Assembly: GCA_900540855.1 (NCBI GenBank)
Contig: UQHK01000019.1
Span: forward strand, 1 to 37,191
DNA from: an uncultured Collinsella sp.
Lineage (GTDB): Bacteria; Actinomycetota; Coriobacteriia; Coriobacteriales; Coriobacteriaceae
Length of the DNA: 37,191 bases
Direction: 5' to 3'
Under the pieces are notes generated by a model, which was not told the DNA's origin, did not search any database, and saw nothing but the letters and a program-made list of their open reading frames with translations. Both the position numbers and the translations under genes were made by a program. Every line of letters starts with the position of its first letter. Positions within the stretch are counted from its first letter, which is position 1. Positions 17,991-25,130 of the stretch are shown in pieces.

Positions 17991-20441
17991 ATGCTGCAGA
18001 AAATCCAACGCTTTGGCGGGGCAATGTTCGCGCCCGCCATGCTGTTTTCTATATCAGGCCTCATGGTCGGCATCTCCGCCCTCGCCACGACCGTAGACAT
18101 CGTCGGTGACCTCGCCGTATACGGAACCCCTTGGTACGTTTTCTGGACCATCATCCAGCGCGGCTCGTGGACGGTCTTTAAACGTCTCCCGCTCCTTTTT
18201 GCCGTAGCGCTGCCTATCGGTCTTGCCCAAAAGCAACCGGCACGCTGCTGCCTCGAGGCACTCGTGGCCTATTTTGCCTATTGCTTCTTTTTGAGCGAGA
18301 TCATTAAGCTGAGCGGAGACAACCTTGGGCTTAAGTACCCATCATCTTTGACCCCCGCCAGCGGTATCACCGTCATCGACGGCATCAAGACGCTCGACAC
18401 CGGCATTATCGGCCCGCTGGCGGTATCGGCAACCGTCGTCGCCATCCACGACCGCTTCTACGATGCCAAGGTTCCCGATTGGCTCGGCACCTTCTCGGGT
18501 TCCTCGCTGGTCTACCTCATCAGCTTTTTTGCCGTGTTTGCCCTTGCCGCCATCTCGGCCGCCATCGTGCCCTTCGCATACGCCGTGACCGAAACGCTGC
18601 GCCACGCACTTGCGGGCGTCGGCCCCTTCGGCGTGGGCATCTTTGTGTTTTTGGAGCGAGCACTCGAGCCCATGGGGCTGCACCACCTGCTCTATATGCC
18701 CATCTATTACGACAATCTGGTCATTCACGACGGTATTTACGCCACGTGGACCAACCTGCTCCCCATTCTCTCCCATAGCACGCGCCCTTTAAATGAACTT
18801 GCGCCCTGGGCAGGTTTTACCGCCACCGGCTGGGGCAAGCTCTTTGGCCTTCCCGCCATCGCGGCAGCATTCTATTTCACCGCCAAACCCGAACGCCGCG
18901 CCGGCCTTAAGGTCATCCTTTTGCCCGCCATCGTCGCCTCGGTGGTCTGCGGTGTCACCGAGCCGCTCGAGTTTCTCTTTATGTTCACCTATCCTGGACT
19001 CTTTTTGCTCTACGCCGTCCTATCCTCCTGCCTTGCCATGACCATGAACTTCTTTGGCATCGTCGGCATCTTCTCGGGCGGTCTCATGGAAATGACGGCC
19101 TTCAACTTCATCCCGCTCATGCGAATGCATGCCGGCTCCTACCTTTTGGCGCTCGGTATCGGTCTTGCCTTTAGCCTCATCTTTTTTGTTAGTTTTCGAG
19201 CACTCATCTTGGTCTATGACCTTAAGACGCCGGGCCGCGAGGATCATGTCTCCAATCGCGCGGCAATCGATCGTTTAACGGGAAGCGGCTTTGCCAAAGA
19301 GCAATCTCCCAATGGCGAGGTCAGTATTCAATCCGATCAAGATCACGTCCTCGCTGAGCGGGTAATTCAGCTTTTAGGTGGCGTTGGCAATATCGTGGGC
19401 GCAACCAACTGCGCCACGCGCCTGCGCGTCGAGGTCGCAGACCCTTCCATCGTTGCAGATAATGCGTCGTTTGTCGCGGTGGGCGCCAAGGGCCTCATCA
19501 TTACGGGCAAGACCGCCCAGGTGATTATTGGCATCTCCGTTCCCCGCGTTAAAGAGCATTTTGACCAGATCATGGGCCTCGAGCCGGGATTTGTGCCCAC
19601 CACCTCGGCCTCCCCTTCCGCCAGCGCAGCCCATAAGCGCGGCGATATCTGCTTCTTCGATATCGACGGAACACTCGCCTGGCAAGACCCTCGAGTGGCA
19701 CAAGAGCTTCCCGAGAGCGAGCGAGACCTCTCCCCCTATCCCAATGAAGCGGTCTCGCAAGCCATCCGTGATTTTGTCGCCAAGGGCAATATGGCGTTTA
19801 TCTGCACAGGGCGCACGCTGAGCTGCATCCATCCAAAGCTGCTCGAGCTGCCCTGGACCGGCATCGTCTGCCTCGCGGGTGGCTATGTCGAACTTGAGGG
19901 ACACGTGATTCGCGATTTGGCGATGACGCCCGGCATGCTGCAGCGCCTTGCTCCCATTCTTGAGCAATCGGACGAAGTGATTCGTTTTGAGGGACTCAAT
20001 GGCGTCGTTCGCATGAGTGCCGATGCGCCCGACGCCCCCGGATATGCCCGCACCGTGGGCGATGCAATTACGCAGCTGCAACATTACAGCGCCTACAAGA
20101 TCTTAATGTCCACGTCGCTTGCCAACCGCATCGCTCAGGATCAAGCGTTTGAGCCGCTGCTCTGCTTTAACGAGCTCGAGCTCGAAGTGACCGAGATTTC
20201 GCCTCGCGAATGCACCAAGCGCGAGGGTATCCAGTCCGTACTCGACGCCCTCGATCCCCACCACGGAACCGTATACGGCATCGGCGACGCCAGCAATGAC
20301 GTCTCGCTGATGAACGCCGTCGACGTTGGCATCGCCATGGGCAACGCACCGGACTTCCTCAAGGAAAAGGCCGACTATGTCACCGACAGCATCGACCACG
20401 ACGGCGTCGTCACCGCGCTCGAACACTTTGGGCTTATCTAG
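17991..20441 (+). CDS. PTS EIIC-EIIB transporter fused to a Cof-type HAD phosphatase
   Basis: This 816-residue three-domain protein starts with a glucose/maltose-type EIIC membrane domain at about residues 1-415 (LERALEPMGLHHLLYMPI; GVTEPLEFLFMF). EIIB follows at about 440-530 with the phosphoryl-accepting Cys474 (TNCATRLRVEV). A linker leads to a HAD hydrolase of the Cof/sugar-phosphatase type at about 550-816, with Asp557/Asp559 in FDIDGT and GDxxND (Asp766, Asp770). EIICB imports and phosphorylates a sugar; the HAD part could remove that phosphate at the membrane, making a non-phosphorylated disaccharide available to MalQ-like enzymes. That reading is inference. MapP of maltose-PTS bacteria does the same job with an unrelated protein. 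The start is chosen for GGAAGG 6 nt upstream; a longer TTG frame begins at 17955. EIIA must come from elsewhere. Confidence 0.9.
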   Translation: MLQKIQRFGGAMFAPAMLFSISGLMVGISALATTVDIVGDLAVYGTPWYVFWTIIQRGSWTVFKRLPLLFAVALPIGLAQKQPARCCLEALVAYFAYCFFLSEIIKLSGDNLGLKYPSSLTPASGITVIDGIKTLDTGIIGPLAVSATVVAIHDRFYDAKVPDWLGTFSGSSLVYLISFFAVFALAAISAAIVPFAYAVTETLRHALAGVGPFGVGIFVFLERALEPMGLHHLLYMPIYYDNLVIHDGIYATWTNLLPILSHSTRPLNELAPWAGFTATGWGKLFGLPAIAAAFYFTAKPERRAGLKVILLPAIVASVVCGVTEPLEFLFMFTYPGLFLLYAVLSSCLAMTMNFFGIVGIFSGGLMEMTAFNFIPLMRMHAGSYLLALGIGLAFSLIFFVSFRALILVYDLKTPGREDHVSNRAAIDRLTGSGFAKEQSPNGEVSIQSDQDHVLAERVIQLLGGVGNIVGATNCATRLRVEVADPSIVADNASFVAVGAKGLIITGKTAQVIIGISVPRVKEHFDQIMGLEPGFVPTTSASPSASAAHKRGDICFFDIDGTLAWQDPRVAQELPESERDLSPYPNEAVSQAIRDFVAKGNMAFICTGRTLSCIHPKLLELPWTGIVCLAGGYVELEGHVIRDLAMTPGMLQRLAPILEQSDEVIRFEGLNGVVRMSADAPDAPGYARTVGDAITQLQHYSAYKILMSTSLANRIAQDQAFEPLLCFNELELEVTEISPRECTKREGIQSVLDALDPHHGTVYGIGDASNDVSLMNAVDVGIAMGNAPDFLKEKADYVTDSIDHDGVVTALEHFGLI

Positions 20442-20556
20442 CCAAGCCCCTACCGCACTTGCGGCCGCATGGACCAATCGTCTTCAACCGCCGCGCTCGA
20501 CGCCCTAATGTGGCAATATGTTGTCTGCATAATGCAACGATGCAACCTATCAAAGA

Positions 20557-21582
20557 ATGCGAGAACCCGTGTCCAGTCCGTTTACCAGCTTTTTAGCCCA
20601 GCACTTTGACCAGATTAACGACTATCTGGCCACGTTCTTTGACGGACAGGCGACTTCCGCCGATATCGAGCGCTACCTGTATACCCCGCTCTCGGCATTT
20701 ACGGCAAACGCTGGCAAGCGCCACCGCCCGCTCATCTGCATGCTCGCCGCCACTGCGGTAGGCGGCAGCTTTGAGAGCGCCCGCAGCGCAGCGGCGGCCA
20801 TCGAGCACTTTCAGTCGGGCGCACTCATCCACGACGACATCGCCGACAACGGGCAGATTCGTCGCGGCAAGCCCTGCATGCACCTTACCGAGGGCACCGG
20901 TCTTGCCATCAACTGCGGTGACCTGGCGCTCACCATGGTCACCAAGACGGTTCTCGACGACCCCACACTCAACGCAGACGTGAAGCTTCGCGTGCTCCAC
21001 GAGCTTACCGAAATGATCGTCCGTACCATCGAGGGCCAGGCGCTCGACCTGGGCTGGGTCCGCGACGGGCGCTTTGACATTTCGGTCGACGATTATCTGG
21101 ACATGGCGACGCACAAGACCGCGTACTACAGCGGAGCGACGCCGCTTGCCGCCGGAGCCATTATCGGCGGCGGCAGCGAAGAGCAGATTGAGGCACTGCG
21201 CGCCTTTGGGCTGCACACGGGCCTTGCCTTCCAGATTCAAGACGACCTGCTCAACTTGATCGGCACCAAGGAGGCCGCCAACAAGGACTTCCGCACCGAT
21301 ATCACCGAGGGCAAGCGCACCCTCGTTGCCGTGCATGCCCTGTCAGACGAGCGCTATCACGACGAGATCGAGGCAATCCTTTCCTCGGGCACCGAGGACC
21401 CTGCGCAGCTCGCACGCGCCGTGGAGATCTTCCAGGAGACCGGCTCCATCGATTACGCCCACACCTATGCGCTCGACCTGACCGCTAAGGCCAAGGCCGC
21501 TATCGAAGGCGTCGAGCTCGACCCGCATGCGCGCGAGCTCTTCCTCTCAATGGCAGATTTCTTTGTGGAGCGTCTTAACTAG
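20557..21582 (+). CDS. Trans-polyprenyl diphosphate synthase
   Basis: Isoprenyl diphosphate synthase of 341 residues that condenses isopentenyl-PP units onto an allylic primer. It shows GKRHRPLICMLA (IPP binding), the first Asp-rich motif DDIAD at 93-97 followed by RRGKP, the KT dyad at 187-188, and a second motif DDLLN at 229-233, where the last Asp of the usual DDxxD is Asn. Products may be farnesyl-, geranylgeranyl- or longer diphosphates; chain length is not assignable by eye. The ATG at 20557 has a weak ribosome site; a GTG at 20569 is an alternative. It stands alone, 115 bp after the PTS gene, with no other isoprenoid gene nearby. Confidence 0.9.
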   Translation: MREPVSSPFTSFLAQHFDQINDYLATFFDGQATSADIERYLYTPLSAFTANAGKRHRPLICMLAATAVGGSFESARSAAAAIEHFQSGALIHDDIADNGQIRRGKPCMHLTEGTGLAINCGDLALTMVTKTVLDDPTLNADVKLRVLHELTEMIVRTIEGQALDLGWVRDGRFDISVDDYLDMATHKTAYYSGATPLAAGAIIGGGSEEQIEALRAFGLHTGLAFQIQDDLLNLIGTKEAANKDFRTDITEGKRTLVAVHALSDERYHDEIEAILSSGTEDPAQLARAVEIFQETGSIDYAHTYALDLTAKAKAAIEGVELDPHARELFLSMADFFVERLN

Positions 21583-21721
21583 CGGGGGTCATAAAACCTG
21601 TGGGCAGCGAGTTTGGGTACAAGTTGCTACACTGTTGAGTGCATGTTTATGCATTGTCTCGCGTTGTCTATCCGACACGCGCTCAAAATAGTACGAATCG
21701 TACGCCGAAAGGGGTTCGTTC

Positions 21722-22627
21722 ATGGAACCTATTACCACGGGCATGCAGGGAGCAGCCGTCGAGGATGTTCAGTCCCGCCTTCTGCAGCTCGGTTACACCA
21801 TCGATGCCGACGAGGTCGCCGACAAGCGCTTTGGCACCACCACCGAGCAGGCCGTCAGCACCTTCAGGCTCGACAGTGGCCTTGCTGCCGGTCATGCCGT
21901 CGATATCCCCTGTTGGAGCGCCCTGGTCGACGCCTCGTATAAGCTGGGCGACCGCACCCTGTATCTGCGCATGCCCAATTTCCATGGCGCCGATGTGCAG
22001 GCCCTGCAGCGCGCTCTCAACGTTTTGGGCTTTGCCTGTGGCGAAGACGACGGCTACTTTGGTCCGCATACCGAGGCCGCCCTGCAGCAGTTCCAGGAAA
22101 ATGTCGGCCTGTTTGCCGACGGCATGGCCTTCCAGGACACCTACGCCTACATCAACCGCCTGCATCATGTGTGGGAGGGCAAGCCCTCGGTCACCGAAGC
22201 CGAGTCCCGCATCGGTTTTGCTCGCGCCGCCAACGTGCTCGAGCGCTTCCAGATCGCCGTTATCGGTGAGGACCCCATCGCACGCAGCGTTGCTTCGCGC
22301 ATGTGGAACATCGCCACGGCAACGACCGACAACAGCGGCATGATGCTCTGCGACTCCGAGGTCCCAACCGACGTTGACCTGGTGCTCGAGATCGCAAGCG
22401 ACGAGCTGCCCGCCGACGCCGCGCCACGCGCCACGATTGCCCTCGCCGAGTGCCACAACCTGGCCCAGCGCATCCGCACCGCCAATGTCGCCGCGCAGCA
22501 GAAGCCGGCTCGCATTCGCATTGAGCTCACGGGCATGACGCGCTACAACGGCACCTTCACGGCCAGCGACGCGCAGACGCTCGCCGTACGCCTACTCGAC
22601 GGCGTTTGCGATGCCCTCGCAGATTAG
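21722..22627 (+). CDS. Cytoplasmic protein with two peptidoglycan-binding domains (possibly CwlM-like)
   Basis: This 301-residue protein starts directly with a PG_binding_1 repeat (residues 5-68: GAAVEDVQSRLLQLGY, FGTTTEQAVSTFR). A second repeat follows at 85-145 (GADVQALQRALNVLGF, YFGPHTEAALQQFQ). Residues 160-301 form an alpha/beta domain (IAVIGEDPIARSVASRMW, LVLEIASDEL, ATIALAECHNLAQRI). It has no signal peptide or membrane segment. Two PG-binding repeats, a cytoplasmic location and a C-terminal domain that could be a degenerate Amidase_3 recall mycobacterial CwlM, which regulates MurA and precursor synthesis. I cannot see the zinc ligands of an active amidase. The start has AAAGGGG 8 nt upstream. 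It precedes tRNA-Gln. Confidence 0.8.
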   Translation: MEPITTGMQGAAVEDVQSRLLQLGYTIDADEVADKRFGTTTEQAVSTFRLDSGLAAGHAVDIPCWSALVDASYKLGDRTLYLRMPNFHGADVQALQRALNVLGFACGEDDGYFGPHTEAALQQFQENVGLFADGMAFQDTYAYINRLHHVWEGKPSVTEAESRIGFARAANVLERFQIAVIGEDPIARSVASRMWNIATATTDNSGMMLCDSEVPTDVDLVLEIASDELPADAAPRATIALAECHNLAQRIRTANVAAQQKPARIRIELTGMTRYNGTFTASDAQTLAVRLLDGVCDALAD

Positions 22628-22665
22628 GTAAACTAGACGAGTTGCTTTTGGGCAACACCACACAT

Positions 22666-22740
22666 TGGGACGTAGTTCAACGGTAGAACTCCGGTTTTTG
22701 GTGCCGGCTGTTGGGGGTTCGAATCCCTCCGTCCCAGCCA
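22666..22740 (+). tRNA. tRNA-Gln (anticodon TTG)
   Basis: A full cloverleaf is visible: acceptor TGGGACG (22666-22672) with CGTCCCA (22730-22736), D-arm GTTC/GAAC, anticodon stem CCGGT/GCCGG with loop TTTTGGT (anticodon TTG), T-arm GGGGG-TTCGAAT-CCCTC, discriminator G and encoded CCA. It is followed by a terminator hairpin at 22750. Confidence 0.96.
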
Positions 22741-22927
22741 TTAAAACTGAGCGCCCTAAGCCCATAACGGCCCAGGGCGCTTTCTTGTGGGCAAGCGGAG
22801 GAATTCGAACCCGCAAGGGTGCGGAGCTGAGGAAACGCGAAGCGTTTTCCAGCGCAGCACGCAAGGAGCGAAGCGACGCAGCGGGGCGCGGCCGCCGACC
22901 AGGCGGACGCGGAATCCCTCCGTCCCA
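22721..22927 (+). repeat. 16-bp duplication of the tRNA-Gln 3' end (att-like)
   Basis: GAATCCCTCCGTCCCA occurs in the tRNA T-arm/acceptor (22721-22736) and again at 22912-22927. A short direct repeat of a tRNA 3' end looks like the attL/attR pair of an integrated element, but only 175 bp of non-coding sequence lies between and no integrase is present. It may be a remnant or a repeat that carries a tRNA tail. Confidence 0.6.
22750..22786 (+). terminator. tRNA-Gln terminator
   Basis: AGCGCCCT (22750-22757) pairs with AGGGCGCT (22774-22781), followed by TTCTT. Confidence 0.75.
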
Positions 22928-23032
22928 CACCAGCCAAGAGCCCCTCACGTCAAGCAAATCGAGCCAACGCCGCCAAGCGGAGGGATTCGAACCCGCAAGG
23001 GTGCGGAGCGACGCAGCGGGGCGCGGCCGCCG
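22793..23032 (+). repeat. Two copies of a GC-rich tRNA-tail-like repeat
   Basis: A 35-nt block at 22793-22827 recurs at 22975-23009 with one mismatch. Its 5' part contains TTCGAACCCG, which in reverse complement reads like a tRNA T-arm (GGTTCGAAT). A second shared 25-nt block lies at 22873-22897 and 23008-23032. Copy 1 has a 45-nt insertion between the blocks that includes a GGAAACGC/GCGTTTTCC hairpin; copy 2 lacks it. Origin and function are unknown. Confidence 0.75.
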
Positions 23033-23048
23033 CAGGCAGACGCGGTGT

Positions 23049-23103
23049 CGGCACTTGGGGACGCTCCTAAGTGCCGGCATTATAGGAACGTCCCCAAGTG
23101 CCG
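23049..23103. repeat. REP-like palindrome
   Basis: CGGCACTTGGGGACG (23049-23063) and CGTCCCCAAGTGCCG (23089-23103) are exact inverted arms. The loop holds TCCTA/TAGGA and a third copy of AAGTGCCGG, so alternative pairings are possible. The style matches REP sequences mobilised by IS200-like RAYT transposases (inference). Confidence 0.7.
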
Positions 23104-23313
23104 GCTCGGGACTATTTTCGAGGACCCTCCGAAGGACTGTGGCCAAAAAACGGCAAATATGAGTACTGTTACCGTTGTAGCTACATTATTTTCGTTAATA
23201 AAAGAAGATCTTAATGAGATTTATTCGCATCAAGGTCTTCCTTTAATAAACACTTGAGGAGATACGGCAGCTTATCTGCTCGATCGACGGTAGCGCGCAG
23301 AGATGTGGTGTAA

Positions 23314-23335
23314 GAGGCGGGGCATGCCCCGCCTC
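23314..23335. repeat. 22-bp perfect palindrome just inside the IS left end
   Basis: A 22-bp self-complementary GC-rich palindrome (half-site GAGGCGGGGCA) abuts the left terminal repeat. It may block read-through transcription into the transposase or act as a transposase sub-site. Confidence 0.6.
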
Positions 23336-23399
23336 CGCCCTTTCCTGAAAGGGAGGGGACACCGCCTAGAATTCGTCGTTGGAGTAATGAAGGTGACGA

Positions 23400-24734
23400 A
23401 TGGAAGGAAAGGCGATGCCCCAAGAAGAGAGTGTACTGCGCCTCGGCCGCGACGAGGCCCTCGAGGCGGCGAGGCTTTGGCGGGAGTGCGGCGACGCGCG
23501 CGAGTTCGCGTGCAGGGTGCTGGGCAGCGTGATGAACGCGCTGATGGACTCCGAGGCCCAGCAGATGTGCGGCGCGAGCCGCAATGAGCGCAGCGACGGC
23601 AGGGAGAACAGCCGCAACGGCTACCGCCCCAGGTCGCTCAAGACCGCCGTGGGCGACGTGGAGCTCGAGATACCCAAGCTCAGGCACGGCACCTACTACC
23701 CCGAGGGCATGCTCGCGCGATGGTCGCGCGTCGACACCTCGGTGGCCGCCATCGTGCAGGAGATGTACGTATGCGGCGTGTCCACCCGCAAGGTCGAGCG
23801 CGTGGCGTCCAAGCTGGGCATATCCTCGCTGTCGAGCTCGGAGGTCTCGAGCCTCTGCTCCGACCTCGACGCCGAGGTGGCGGAGTTCCGCCGCCGCGAC
23901 CTGTCGGGCACGCCGTGCTGCTACCTGTGGCTCGACGCTACCTATATGAGCTGCAGGGTCGGCTCGTCGGTCGTCTCGCAGGGCGTCGTGACCGCGATCG
24001 GGCTGGGCGCCGACGGGCGCAAGCACTTCCTGGGCTGCGACGTGGTCGACACCGAGAGCGAGGACTCCTGGGCGGCATTCCTCGGCGGGCTGCGCGAGCG
24101 CGGGCTGGCCGGCGTTCGCCTCGTGGTCTCCGACAGCCACGCCGGGCTCGTGGCCGCCGTCTCGCGCCTGTTCCAGGGCTGCGCCTGGCAGCGCTGCGTG
24201 ACGCACCTGCAGCGCAACCTCCAGAGCGCCTGCTCGGGCAGGCCCGAGGACTCCAAGGCGGCCGTCAGGGACCTCGTGCACGCCGCGGTCTACCAGGACG
24301 ACCCCGACCTCGCGCGCTGCGTGTGGGCCGAGGCGGCGCCCTGGGTGGCGTCGGTGTCCGCCAGGGCCGGCGAGGTCTTCGAGCAGGCCGAGGACTCCGC
24401 GCTGGCGTTCACGGCCTTCCCCAGGGCGCACTGGGCCAAGCTCCGCACCAACAACGTCCAGGAGCGCGCCAACCGCGAGATCAAGCGCCGCTACAGGGTC
24501 GTGCAGTCCTTCCCCTCGAGGGAGTCGATGCTGCGCCTGACGTGCGCGAGCCTCATGGAGACCGAGGGACAGTGGTCCCAGCAGCGCGTGTTCTCCGAGG
24601 CCTCGGCCGCCGAGGGCTTCGCCGAGCCCGCGGACAGGCCGGCCCCGACAGAGGGGAGGCGCCGCGCGCTCGGGCGGCGCGCCAGGGAGATAGTGGACGA
24701 GATAGTCGAGAGGCGCGGTCTCAAGAAGGAGTAA
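23400..24734 (+). CDS. IS256-family transposase (mutator type)
   Basis: This 444-residue DDE transposase has the catalytic triad Asp179 (LWLDATY), Asp245 (VVSDSHAG) and Glu355 (TNNVQERANREIKRR). It shows the typical IS256 motifs (RNGYRPRSLKT, CGVSTRKVERV, WQRCVTHLQRNL). The ATG at 23400 has GAAGGTG upstream; ATG at 23415 with GGAAGGAAAGG just before is equally possible. The frame is intact and all three catalytic residues are present, so the element may still be active. A C-terminal tail of about 70 residues (EGFAEPADRPAPTEGRRRALGRRAREIV) extends past the catalytic Glu region. Confidence 0.95.
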   Translation: MEGKAMPQEESVLRLGRDEALEAARLWRECGDAREFACRVLGSVMNALMDSEAQQMCGASRNERSDGRENSRNGYRPRSLKTAVGDVELEIPKLRHGTYYPEGMLARWSRVDTSVAAIVQEMYVCGVSTRKVERVASKLGISSLSSSEVSSLCSDLDAEVAEFRRRDLSGTPCCYLWLDATYMSCRVGSSVVSQGVVTAIGLGADGRKHFLGCDVVDTESEDSWAAFLGGLRERGLAGVRLVVSDSHAGLVAAVSRLFQGCAWQRCVTHLQRNLQSACSGRPEDSKAAVRDLVHAAVYQDDPDLARCVWAEAAPWVASVSARAGEVFEQAEDSALAFTAFPRAHWAKLRTNNVQERANREIKRRYRVVQSFPSRESMLRLTCASLMETEGQWSQQRVFSEASAAEGFAEPADRPAPTEGRRRALGRRAREIVDEIVERRGLKKE

Positions 24735-24920
24735 CATCGGGACTTGCAGCGACGGACCTCGGGACGCTCTTACACCACGTCTGCGCGCGCCACCCGATCG
24801 ACACGTCAAATCACCTTAAATTTGGTCAAAATTACTGCTACTAAAAGAGTATCAGTACTCATATTTGCCGTTTTTTGGCCACGGCTCTTTATAGACACCC
24901 TGTACAGCGACGGTGGTAGA

Positions 24921-24953
24921 TTTCGGAACGTGTCCGTCAGCCCCGTTCCGAAA
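24921..24953. repeat. 10-bp inverted repeat
   Basis: TTTCGGAACG (24921-24930) and CGTTCCGAAA (24944-24953) pair around a 13-nt loop. It could be a REP-type palindrome or a weak terminator. Confidence 0.5.
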
Positions 24954-24985
24954 AGCGAGCCGCATGCAACGGCCAAGCCACGACA

Positions 24986-25122
24986 GGCCCCGGGAGAGCG
25001 GGGACACCGGCTTAGGTTTATCGCGAGTTCCGCACGAACAGGAGGCCACTTAATGTGGCCTCCGTCGTGAGCAGGACTGTAGAGCAGGAAACCTAAGCCG
25101 GTGTCCCCGCTCTCCCGGGGCC
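24986..25122 (+). repeat. Variable-arm hairpin element, copy B
   Basis: Perfect 34-nt inverted arms (24986-25019 and 25089-25122) enclose a 69-nt core (25020-25088). The inner hairpin is GGAGGCCAC (25041-25049) with GTGGCCTCC (25055-25063) around TTAAT, so an A-T pair of copies A and D is replaced by G-C. Next to it, CACGA/TCGTG replaces the CGCAA/TTGCG pairing of the other copies. The right arm ends 8 bp from the stop codon of the Toprim gene. Arm sequence is unrelated to the other copies except for AAACCT next to the core, shared with copy D. Confidence 0.88.
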
Positions 25123-25130
25123 GGCGGAAT

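Larger units (their letters stand above)
22741..23399. other. Repeat-rich non-coding region between tRNA-Gln and the IS256 transposase
   Basis: It contains the tRNA terminator, two copies of a GC-rich tRNA-tail-like repeat, a REP-like palindrome, the left end of an AT-rich element, and the left terminal repeat of the IS. No convincing gene is present besides the tRNA upstream. Confidence 0.75.
23281..24800 (+). mobile_element. IS256-family insertion sequence
   Basis: The element has imperfect terminal inverted repeats of about 33-35 bp at 23281-23315 and 24767-24800. Both end in CGATCG outside and GTGGTGTAAGAG inside. It carries one transposase gene. No 8-9 bp target duplication is seen (left TATCTGCT, right ACACGTCA), so one end may have rearranged or the insertion may be old. 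Confidence 0.8.
23139..24882. mobile_element. AT-rich element with 30-bp perfect inverted ends, split by an IS256-family copy
   Basis: Bases 23139-23168 and 24853-24882 are exact 30-bp inverted repeats that begin GTGGCCAAAAAACGGC at the outer edge. The inner flanks (23169-23280 and 24801-24852) are AT-rich, unlike the surrounding GC-rich sequence. Without the IS insert the element would be about 224 bp, like a MITE or decayed IS. The minus strand of the left flank has a short open stretch ending LLKEDLDANKSH that could be a gene remnant, but this is weak. Confidence 0.65.
24735..25130. other. 396-bp non-coding stretch after the transposase
   Basis: It holds the IS right end, the right flank and inverted end of the AT-rich element, a TTTCGGAACG/CGTTCCGAAA hairpin (24921-24953) and hairpin element copy B. 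No gene is seen. Confidence 0.75.

Noticed and set aside
22721..22927. Integrated prophage or genomic island at tRNA-Gln
   Set aside because: The interval between the repeats is only 175 bp with no integrase or cargo gene.
22665..23162. Open frames over the tRNA-Gln and downstream repeats
   Set aside because: They cover a clear tRNA and GC-rich repeats and have no ribosome site or domain.
23211..24809. A 532-codon minus-strand frame over the IS
   Set aside because: It is antisense to an intact IS256 transposase; only its last codons lie in AT-rich DNA and are too few to identify.
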